From: Candidatus Cloacimonadota bacterium
GTDB taxonomy: Bacteria; Cloacimonadota; Cloacimonadia; Cloacimonadales; TCS61
Length of the DNA: 7,504 nucleotides
Reading direction: 5' to 3'
Assembly (NCBI GenBank): GCA_014382915.1
Contig: JACNIV010000027.1
Span: forward strand, 1 to 7,504
In this document: positions 1 through 5,338 of the stretch, piece after piece
Layout: each line of letters opens with the position of its first letter
Numbering within the stretch: position 1 is the first letter of the stretch
Notes under the pieces: model-generated
Databases searched by the model: none
What the model was told of the DNA's origin: nothing
Seen by the model: the letters and a program-made list of their open reading frames with translations, nothing else
Position numbers and translations under genes: made by a program

Positions 1-1917
1 GCCTTTTTCATCAAATTTAGTGGGAATCCAGGGATGACTTACAGCCAGCAGGTACCAGCGTATAGCATCAGCTCCGTATTCATCCATCAGTTTTATGGGA
101 TCGACGATATTACCTTTGCTTTTACTCATTTTACTACCTTTTTTATCCAGGATCATGTCATTCACCAGTACATTCTTGTAGGAAGATTTACCTGTGAGCA
201 TGGTAGAAATAGCCAGCATAGAGTAAAACCAACCGCGGGTCTGATCGATGCCTTCACTAATGAAATCAGCCGGGAAAAGCTCTTTTTCGAACCTGTCCTT
301 ATTCTCGAAAGGATAATGCCATTGAGCAAAAGGCATGGAACCACTATCGAACCAGCAGTCTATAACTTCCGGGGTTCTGGTCATCTTTCCTTTACATTTA
401 GGACATTCCAAAACGATATCATCCACATAAGGTCTGTGCAGTTCGATATCTTCGGGAACCGGGGAGCCATCTTTCATTTTACCCTTTTTTCTTAAATCTG
501 TAATGGAACCTATACTTTCCTGTTTCTCACATTTCTGGCAAACCCAGATATTGAGGGGAGTTCCCCAGAATCTATCTCGTGAAATTGCCCAGTCCACATT
601 GTTTTCCAGCCATTCACCAAAACGTTTTTCACCTACAAAAGTTGGGAACCAGTTTATCTTCCGGTTATTTTCCAGCATCTGCTGTTTGTAGTCACTGGTT
701 TTAATATACCAGCTGGAACGGGCATAATAAATAAGAGGACTATCGCAGCGCCAGCAGAACGGATAACTATGTATAACCTGCTTCCGCTTATATAGCATGT
801 TTCTATCTTTCAGGTCTCTGATAATTCCTTTATCTGCATCTTTCACAAATACACCTGCCCAGTCTGTGATCTTCTCATTGAATTTTCCGGCACCGTCCAA
901 CGGCTGAATTACGGGCAGGTTATATTGTTTACCCAGATCGTAATCATCCTGTCCGAAAGCGGGAGCGGTATGCACTACTCCGGTTCCATCGTCCATGGTA
1001 ACGTACTCTGCCAGTCCCACAAAGAAAGCTTTTTCCTTGGGAACAACGAACGGGAAAAGCTGTTCATATTCTTTGTATTCCAGGTCTTTTCCTGTATATT
1101 CTTCCACGATCTCGTATTCATCATCGATCACTTCCAAACGGGCTTTTGCCAGGATGAAAAATTCATCGTTGTGCTTGATCTTCACATAAACTGCGTCTGG
1201 ATGCACAACAAGAGCTACATTCGAGATAAGTGTCCAGGGTGTAGTCGTCCAGGCCAGGAAAAAAGTGTTTTTCTCATCTTTCACTTTGAACTTGATAAAG
1301 ACGGAGGGATCTTCTGTTTCCTGGTATCCCAGAGCTACTTCATGACTGGAAAGTGGTGTACCGCAACTGGGGCAGTAGGGCACTATTTTATGTCCTTTGT
1401 AAATAAGACCTTTTTTGTAAAAATCGTTCAATATCCACCATACGGTTTCAATGTAGTCATTTGTAAGTGTTTTGTACGGATTATCCAGGTCGATCCAGTA
1501 ACCCATCATGCGGGTCATTTCCCGCCATTCTTTCTCGTAAGAAAAAACCGATGTTTTACATTTATTATTAAATTTCTCCAACCCGTAATCTTCTACTTCT
1601 TTCTTGTCTTTCAGTCCCAGTTGTTTTTCTACTTCGATCTCCACAGGAAGGCCGTGTGTATCCCAGCCGGCTTTACGTTTTACATGTAAGCCCTGCATGG
1701 TTTTATAACGGCAAACAGCATCTTTAATAGCCCTCGAAATAACATGGTGAATTCCCGGCATACCGTTAGCAGTGGGGGGACCTTCATAGAAAATGAACTG
1801 TTCAGCATCTGAGCGGATGTCTTCGCTTTTCTGCGCAGTGTTTTTTTTCTGCCAGTAATCCCTGATCCTTTTTTCCAGGGCAGAGGCTTTCTCTTTTATA
1901 TCAACCGATCTATACAT
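1..1917 (-). CDS. ileS: Isoleucyl-tRNA synthetase, N-terminal 639 residues (C-terminus outside the window)
   Basis: This cytoplasmic class I aminoacyl-tRNA synthetase charges tRNA-Ile with isoleucine. The frame stays open from ATG 1917 to base 1, so the protein is cut by the window edge. The Rossmann core starts with FYEGPPTANGMPGIHH (residues 43-58), where the usual HxGH reads G55-I-H-H58. The CP1 editing domain carries TTTPWT (224-229) and GTGVVHTAPAFGQDD (311-325), so proofreading looks intact. KMSKS is at residues 596-600. Cysteine pairs YCPSC, FCWRC, VCQKC and CPKC fit the zinc sites of this enzyme type, and WFDSGS is present. The pattern resembles the Thermus-like, eukaryote-like (type 2) IleRS more than the E. 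coli type. The start is supported by AGGAG five to six bases upstream. Missing from the window are the rest of the catalytic core's end, the anticodon-binding domain and the C-terminal region. The identity is secure; the type assignment is made from remembered family sequences. Confidence 0.97.
   Translation of the reverse strand, partial: MYRSVDIKEKASALEKRIRDYWQKKNTAQKSEDIRSDAEQFIFYEGPPTANGMPGIHHVISRAIKDAVCRYKTMQGLHVKRKAGWDTHGLPVEIEVEKQLGLKDKKEVEDYGLEKFNNKCKTSVFSYEKEWREMTRMMGYWIDLDNPYKTLTNDYIETVWWILNDFYKKGLIYKGHKIVPYCPSCGTPLSSHEVALGYQETEDPSVFIKFKVKDEKNTFFLAWTTTPWTLISNVALVVHPDAVYVKIKHNDEFFILAKARLEVIDDEYEIVEEYTGKDLEYKEYEQLFPFVVPKEKAFFVGLAEYVTMDDGTGVVHTAPAFGQDDYDLGKQYNLPVIQPLDGAGKFNEKITDWAGVFVKDADKGIIRDLKDRNMLYKRKQVIHSYPFCWRCDSPLIYYARSSWYIKTSDYKQQMLENNRKINWFPTFVGEKRFGEWLENNVDWAISRDRFWGTPLNIWVCQKCEKQESIGSITDLRKKGKMKDGSPVPEDIELHRPYVDDIVLECPKCKGKMTRTPEVIDCWFDSGSMPFAQWHYPFENKDRFEKELFPADFISEGIDQTRGWFYSMLAISTMLTGKSSYKNVLVNDMILDKKGSKMSKSKGNIVDPIKLMDEYGADAIRWYLLAVSHPWIPTKFDEKG
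1744..1755 (-). other. Swapped class I signature motif GIHH in IleRS
   Basis: These four codons (TCC, AAT, GTG, ATG read on the complement) encode Gly55-Ile-His-His58 at the position where class I synthetases have His-x-Gly-His. The first and third residues are exchanged. The flanking FYEGPPTANGMP and downstream GWDTHGLPVE are canonical, so the alignment is not in doubt. I recall published work on type 2 IleRS in which this GxHH form goes with very strong mupirocin resistance; whether that holds for this protein is inference. Confidence 0.9.
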
Positions 1918-1961
1918 TCGTTCTCCTACTTTTTATGATAATGAACTCAACTGACAAAAGT

Positions 1962-2094
1962 TATGTCTTTCTGAGGAAATCTCCGAAGAAATTTCTTACG
2001 AAGAATCTCATTTCTAACAGAGATCCTTCGATTGTATAAATGAAAGAGTTCCTCCATCCTACGCCAGCTTCGGCTTGGCAGGCAGGATGACAAA
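1962..2094 (-). repeat. Interspersed repeat with inverted ends, copy 1
   Basis: Read on the minus strand, this 133-bp element begins TTTGTCATCCTG and ends CCTCAGAAAGACATA. The same two ends, in the same order, bound copy 2 at 7310-7452 on the plus strand. Two internal blocks are also shared exactly: CGAAGGATCTC (here 2020-2030) and GATTCTTCGT (here 1998-2007). The two ends are themselves imperfect inverted repeats (TTTGTCATCCTG against TATGTCTTTCTG). A small hairpin, GCCAGCTTCGGCTTGGC with one bulge, lies at about 2063-2079. It occupies most of the gap between the small CxxC gene and ileS. No reading frame of note is present, so a non-autonomous MITE-like or other interspersed repeat is the best description. 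Confidence 0.7.
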
Positions 2095-2101
2095 GAAAAA
2101 T

Positions 2102-2350
2102 TTATTCTACATTCTCTTCGCTCAGAAATTCCGCATAATATTCATGCAATTCAGGAATGCCTTTCACATATTCTTTCCAGGCATTTCTTGCTTTTTCCAT
2201 ATCCACACATTTATGACACAGCATAATTGTGTTTTCAGGCGTTACACCAATATAACCGCGGTCATAACAGGTGTTACAGCTTTTTTTCTTCCTGTTATAA
2301 GCCGCTAGCTCCTTAGCCTTTTCCAGGTGCTTATCGTCTAATCTGAACAT
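2102..2350 (-). CDS. Small CxxC...CxxC (zinc-ribbon-like) protein of unknown function, 82 aa
   Basis: I do not recognise the family. The protein has a charged helical N-terminus (MFRLDDKHLEKAKELA), then CNTC (residues 25-28) followed by YDRGYIGVTPEN, then CHKC (45-48), and an acidic, aromatic C-terminal helix. Two CxxC pairs 16 residues apart would suit one structural zinc; the CNTCYDRGYIG segment recalls zinc knuckles of the DnaJ type, but it occurs only once. I place the start at ATG 2350 because GAGG sits seven bases upstream of it. The ATG at 2360-2362 (86 aa) overlaps that ribosome binding site and has no good one of its own. The gene is on the same strand as ileS, 184 bp upstream of it, with repeat copy 1 between them. 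It is likely cytoplasmic, as no signal or membrane segment is visible. Confidence 0.75.
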   Translation of the reverse strand: MFRLDDKHLEKAKELAAYNRKKKSCNTCYDRGYIGVTPENTIMLCHKCVDMEKARNAWKEYVKGIPELHEYYAEFLSEENVE

Positions 2351-2372
2351 ACTTAACCTCATTTATTCTGCT

Positions 2373-2402
2373 CAAAATTTTTTTAATATGTATATATGTC
2401 AA
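2373..2402 (-). promoter_or_regulatory. Candidate Bacteroidota-type promoter for the small CxxC gene
   Basis: On the minus strand TTGACA (2397-2402) is followed, 19 nt after its TTG, by AAATTTTG (2373-2380). This box differs from the Bacteroidota -7 consensus TAnnTTTG at one position. A start site a few bases downstream would give a leader of about 15 nt ending in the GAGG ribosome binding site. The surrounding DNA is AT-rich, so chance matches are likely enough to keep confidence low. Confidence 0.35.
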
Positions 2403-2519
2403 TATTAATAAGCTATACAGGCATCCCTCGAAAAAATTTCAGAATTGTTTTGTTTATTTTTTATTCTGGATAATTGCAAGAAGATTTTCCAGCCAGAGGG
2501 TGGCAGGTGTTTATCTTCA

Positions 2520-2543
2520 TTTCTTTTGTACCGACAAAAGAAA
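2520..2543. repeat. Perfect 10-bp inverted repeat, TTTCTTTTGT / ACAAAAGAAA
   Basis: TTTCTTTTGT (2520-2529) and ACAAAAGAAA (2534-2543) are exact reverse complements around a 4-base loop, ACCG. An A-rich tail (AACGAAGCAAAGAAAA) follows. The hairpin lies 18 bp left of the longer inverted repeat and may belong to the same element. On the minus strand the upstream tail becomes T-rich, but there is no T-run directly after the stem, so a terminator role is not clear. Confidence 0.6.
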
Positions 2544-2561
2544 CGAAGCAAAGAAAAACTC

Positions 2562-2724
2562 CCGGCGAATATAAATTACTAAAATTGGCAAACACCGCTA
2601 AAAAATCTTAACTCGTTATTTTCTATATAGAATTTGTGAAAGAAATTAGAAAACCACTCAAACAGAAGATTTTTCTTAACGCTTGTTTATTGCCAATTTC
2701 TTAACGTAATTTATATTATGCCGG
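2562..2724. repeat. Long imperfect inverted repeat with arms of about 50-60 bp
   Basis: The left arm (2562-2609) and right arm (2666-2724) pair in ordered blocks. CCGGC (2562-2566) pairs with GCCGG (2720-2724). AATATAAATTAC (2568-2579) pairs exactly with 2706-2717. AATTGGCAA (2583-2591) pairs with 2690-2698. AAAAATCTT (2601-2609) pairs with 2666-2674. The central 56 bp contain the perfect palindrome TTCTATATAGAA (2621-2632). Within the right arm TTTCTTAACG occurs twice, at 2672-2681 and 2697-2706, 25 bp apart. No protein is encoded. It could be a MITE-like element, a structured RNA, or a recombination site at the islet edge; the sequence does not decide between these. Confidence 0.65.
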
Positions 2725-2864
2725 TTTAGGTTGGTGGAAATGGAAAATATTTGTTAATTAAAAATTGAGTTCTTCTCTTGTATGTATTGTTGGATAACGT
2801 CCCATCATAAAAGAAGTTTTTGCAAAATAAATAATTTGGGTGAGCATCGTAAAGCACGAACCTT

Positions 2865-3869
2865 TTACGTTTTGTTATTTGCTGTAGCAAATCTTTCTAA
2901 TCTTTTTTTTGAAACATCACTTGCTTCAGCAATAGTTTTACATGTTAGTAATGTATCTAACATACACCAACATCTACTATTTCTATATATTTTTCCATTT
3001 TTTACTTCATGCTGTGGCAAAAATGCTTTATCCAATTTATATAAGTAATGCCGTTCCCATTTTTCATTTGGTATTTCTTGAATTATTTTATGTGGATTAG
3101 TAAAAACTTCATACTTTTTTATATGATGTATTGATTGTAATTTACCTTCATATCTAAATGCAATATAATTTGGTGGTTCGTAAGGCCAATGTTTAGCAAT
3201 AGGATGGAAATAAAATGATTTCTTTTTTACTATATCGATCCAAGATATATTCCACTTGTCTGGTTTCCCACGTGCTAAAGAAACAACGAATACTCTGTTT
3301 GAATCAATTTTCTGTATAGTCATGATATCCTCCAAATATTTATTTAGTTCAGATAAATAACGTTTCTCAGTATATGATCCTTTTTTTATAGCAGTTAAAG
3401 AATAATTATAAATATCTCTCCAAGTGAGATAGGTAACCTTAATTCCATTAATATTATTAACTTCATGATTTGCTTCAACATAATGCTGTGTACATTCAGA
3501 TAATACAATTATTTTTTTCAAAGGTGCTGAAGAATTTATAAATTTTTTTCTTGAAGCATATTTTTGAAGTTGTATAATCGTTGGGAGATTCCAACCTCTT
3601 TTTGCTTCGATAATCAAATGAAAATCTCCTAGTTGTTCGACTTCGATGTCAGTGAAACCTTTAGAAAACTCGTATTTCTGCAATTGGATTCTTATTCCTT
3701 CATAATTAATCTCTTGTTTCCATTTTAAAGTTTTTTTAATGAAAATTGTTAAAAAGTTTTTACAATTTGCTAATGCCCATCCAACGCTATAACTTATATT
3801 ATTTTCTTTCTCTCCTAATAACTGAAAGAAACTAGTAATTTTTTTATCATATATTAGTAAGTTAGACAT
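2865..3869 (-). CDS. Putative PD-(D/E)xK nuclease with C-terminal domain of unknown function, 334 aa
   Basis: The N-terminal half has the hallmarks of a PD-(D/E)xK nuclease. An early acidic helix (KENNISYSVGWALANC, 21-36) may supply motif I. GFTDIEV with Asp74 and IIEAKRG with Glu88 and Lys90 are the expected catalytic strands. QLQKYA (100-105) fits the following helix. The second half, from about residue 190 (RVFVVSLARGKP, PNYIAFRYEGKLQSIHHI, RCWCMLDTLL), reads as a separate compact domain. Its strand-rich, aromatic pattern could be a PUA/EVE-like reader, but I cannot confirm that. The last 25 residues (TIAEASDVSKKR) look helical. An in-frame TAG lies 9 bases upstream of ATG 3869, fixing the earliest start; no Shine-Dalgarno is seen. 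The coding DNA is much more AT-rich than its flanks. It lies 145 bp downstream of the Mrr-like gene on the same strand, suggesting a restriction or other defence role. Confidence 0.75.
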   Translation of the reverse strand: MSNLLIYDKKITSFFQLLGEKENNISYSVGWALANCKNFLTIFIKKTLKWKQEINYEGIRIQLQKYEFSKGFTDIEVEQLGDFHLIIEAKRGWNLPTIIQLQKYASRKKFINSSAPLKKIIVLSECTQHYVEANHEVNNINGIKVTYLTWRDIYNYSLTAIKKGSYTEKRYLSELNKYLEDIMTIQKIDSNRVFVVSLARGKPDKWNISWIDIVKKKSFYFHPIAKHWPYEPPNYIAFRYEGKLQSIHHIKKYEVFTNPHKIIQEIPNEKWERHYLYKLDKAFLPQHEVKNGKIYRNSRCWCMLDTLLTCKTIAEASDVSKKRLERFATANNKT

Positions 3870-3963
3870 TACAAACTATTTAATTATCTTTAATGATAAC
3901 ATTCAGCATAATAGTAGTAGCCGATTGTTGGTTTCATCCATATCGAGTTATAAGAAAGTTGAA

Positions 3964-3998
3964 GCGAGACACAAACCTTGATTATCCTACCATCTCGC
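3964..3998. other. Weak inverted repeat between the two nuclease-like genes
   Basis: GCGAGA (3964-3969) and TCTCGC (3993-3998) form a 6-bp stem around a 23-base loop in the 145-bp gap. On the plus strand CTATTTTTA follows it; on the minus strand, the direction of the genes, the stem is followed by TTCAACTTTCTT, which is only weakly T-rich. A leaky terminator or attenuator between the genes is possible. The long loop makes it a poor candidate. Confidence 0.25.
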
Positions 3999-4014
3999 CT
4001 ATTTTTATACATTA

Positions 4015-5127
4015 TTAACCACTTTTTTTTGTTTCAATAAATTCTACAATTTCTATTTCTTCTTTTTCTTCAGATTTTGAATCAACCCATATAGTTTTAT
4101 GCCTTTTGACATATTCAGGTTTAACTTCAAAAGTAACTTCTCCTTCTCTATTATAATCTCTTGCTAAAAGTTTCCAACGAATAGTCACTTTATTTCTTCC
4201 GACTTTTGGAATGAAGAATGATTTAAATTGTCGACTATCTTTTTGAATAAGGGGCTTGTCGTTAAGAGGTGAATACAAAATCATATTATCTTCTTCATAA
4301 GCCCAAGTTGTTCTGTATTTTGCCACTTTTTCATATAGAAAAATGTCATAAGTAAAATCGTCATCAATTTTTCTAACGTTTTCATCAAAGTAGAGATAGA
4401 ATTTCCAATCTTCTAATACCGAACTTCCAGTGTTTGTTATCAATGTTTCAAAACTACACCAACTGTGATTTACTTTATTTGAACCAAAAATTGAAATAGG
4501 TTTAATTTGAGCAAAAATAGACTGAAGAGGAAAATTGAATCTATTTAAATCTGTTTCGATTTGTTCTTTAATTTTGAATTGAGTTTTTATCTTCTCGAAT
4601 TTAGGCTTTACTATCAATTTATTATCAACACCAAAAAAGTATATCTGAATTTCAAATTGGTCTTTAAATTGGATGTTGTCTACATACCAATGATATGTAT
4701 TTCTATTTTCTTCTATCAAATCAGCTATATCTTCCCAGGAATAAAGTAAAACTTCAAATCCGCTATTCTTTAGGCTTTCGATGTCCTTTAACCTTATGTA
4801 TTCTTCGATTTTTGAATCTTTTAATGCGGTTGTACAGAATATGAAAACTCCTAATTCGGGTTTAAAATTTTTAGCTTTTTCTATTTCGGCGTCAATTTCT
4901 TTTTTAGTGAGCTTTGTCTTTTTATAGTTATTCTTTCCCTTGCATTGAATTCCCCAATATTTTACTTTTCCAGAAGGAATTGTATAAACATCAACACCTG
5001 CTTGTGGTTGTCCTAATCTCCCATTCTTTTTAATTTTTAAAGGACACCCCCATAATTCTCCAAACAACTTTTTGCAGAGCGATTCAAAATCTTGCCAGTT
5101 TTCAGGTTGTCGTATTGATTTTTTCAT
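4015..5127 (-). CDS. Mrr-like restriction endonuclease-domain protein with C-terminal beta-sandwich-like region, 370 aa
   Basis: Residues 10-130 match the Mrr-like nuclease domain found alone and at the N-terminus of large defence proteins. NWQDFESLCKKLF (10-22) has an acidic helix with Glu14. KNGRLGQPQAGVDVY gives the motif Asp46. WGIQCKGK (58-65) gives Gln61 and Lys63 of the QxK signature. LTKKEIDAEIEKAKNFKP and FIFCTTA complete the fold. The rest (about 155-345) is rich in beta-strand patterns, e.g. CSFETLITNTGSSVLEDWKF and GRNKVTIRWKL, and could be one or two immunoglobulin-like domains. The tail is charged (KSEEKEEIEI). The start at 5127 has no Shine-Dalgarno, only an A-rich leader. It is AT-rich like its downstream neighbour and is transcribed before it. 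DNA cleavage is inferred from the motifs. What triggers it and what the C-terminal half binds are unknown. Confidence 0.8.
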   Translation of the reverse strand: MKKSIRQPENWQDFESLCKKLFGELWGCPLKIKKNGRLGQPQAGVDVYTIPSGKVKYWGIQCKGKNNYKKTKLTKKEIDAEIEKAKNFKPELGVFIFCTTALKDSKIEEYIRLKDIESLKNSGFEVLLYSWEDIADLIEENRNTYHWYVDNIQFKDQFEIQIYFFGVDNKLIVKPKFEKIKTQFKIKEQIETDLNRFNFPLQSIFAQIKPISIFGSNKVNHSWCSFETLITNTGSSVLEDWKFYLYFDENVRKIDDDFTYDIFLYEKVAKYRTTWAYEEDNMILYSPLNDKPLIQKDSRQFKSFFIPKVGRNKVTIRWKLLARDYNREGEVTFEVKPEYVKRHKTIWVDSKSEEKEEIEIVEFIETKKSG

Positions 5128-5182
5128 TTTTATTGTAGTTAACTATTTTTTATACGGCATATTGCGTTCTTAAGTACCTAAA

Positions 5183-5221
5183 TCATTTTTTCCTTTTCTC
5201 AGCATCCTTTAAATAATCCAT
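5183..5221 (-). pseudogene. Twelve-codon ORF with full start signals, possible stump of a truncated gene
   Basis: ATG at 5221 opens MDYLKDAEKRKK and meets TGA at 5183-5185. AAGGAT (5229-5234) sits seven bases before the ATG, a better ribosome binding site than either neighbouring nuclease gene has. A strong promoter candidate lies just upstream. A promoter, ribosome binding site and start that lead to only 12 codons, right at the upstream border of an AT-rich islet, suggest the 5' end of a resident gene cut by insertion. Alternatives are a leader peptide for the Mrr-like gene or chance. Confidence 0.4.
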
Positions 5222-5249
5222 TTTCTCTATCCTTGTGTAAAAGCAAATC

Positions 5250-5280
5250 CAAAATTATGTTTCTAACAAAGTTGTGTCAA
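5250..5280 (-). promoter_or_regulatory. Bacteroidota-type promoter candidate upstream of the islet
   Basis: On the minus strand TTGACA (5275-5280) is followed, 20 nt after its TTG, by TAATTTTG (5250-5257), an exact fit to TAnnTTTG. Read as a sigma70 promoter it gives TTGACA, a 17-nt spacer and TAATTT. It sits 28 bp upstream of the ATG at 5221 and about 120 bp upstream of the Mrr-like gene, so it could drive the 12-codon ORF, the nuclease genes, or both. Confidence 0.5.
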
Positions 5281-5311
5281 TAGTTTAATTAGTTGTCATT
5301 ATGAAATATTT

Positions 5312-5338
5312 AAAGAGACAGGTCACGACCTGTCTTTA
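5312..5338 (-). terminator. Perfect palindrome abutting the hydrolase stop codon, likely terminator
   Basis: AGACAGGT (5316-5323) and ACCTGTCT (5328-5335) are exact reverse complements around CACG; TAAA and TTTA extend the stem with one bulge. The right arm touches the TAA stop of the hydrolase gene (5336-5338). On the minus strand the stem is followed by CTTTAAATATTT, partly T-rich, which suits an intrinsic terminator for the operon. The GACAGGTCNNGACCTGTC core also looks like a dispersed palindromic repeat, so it may serve as both. Confidence 0.6.

Larger units (their letters stand above)
2363..2864. other. Gene-free region of about 500 bp with repeats
   Basis: I find no convincing gene on either strand. 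The region holds the promoter candidate for the small CxxC gene at its left end, a 10-bp perfect hairpin at 2520-2543, a long imperfect inverted repeat at 2562-2724 and, at its right end, a weak stem (CGTAAA 2848-2853 with TTTACG 2864-2869) that overlaps the stop codon of the nuclease-like gene. One minus-strand frame is open for about 40 codons just after that stop but has no start or recognisable content. The region marks the left edge of the AT-rich islet. Confidence 0.6.

Noticed and set aside
925..1689. Long plus-strand open frame of 254 codons
   Set aside because: It is antisense to ileS, whose frame has all the family motifs; the plus-strand product is low-complexity and unlike any protein I know.
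2562..2724. CRISPR array or integron attC site
   Set aside because: Only two copies of a 10-bp direct repeat exist, with no spacer series, and the inverted repeat lacks the paired core-site arrangement of attC.
2848..2869. Stem CGTAAA/TTTACG as a terminator of the nuclease-like gene
   Set aside because: The stem is only six AT-rich base pairs, overlaps the stop codon and has no T-run on the minus strand.
2782..3048. Plus-strand open frame of 88 codons at the islet edge
   Set aside because: Most of it is antisense to the nuclease-like gene, it has no ribosome binding site, and its content is unconvincing.
2701..5173. Possible terminal inverted repeats of the islet (TATGCCG at 2717-2723 and its complement at 5155-5161, with nearby TTAA and CG)
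   Set aside because: Only seven bases match without gaps, which is expected by chance at this length; no target duplication was found.
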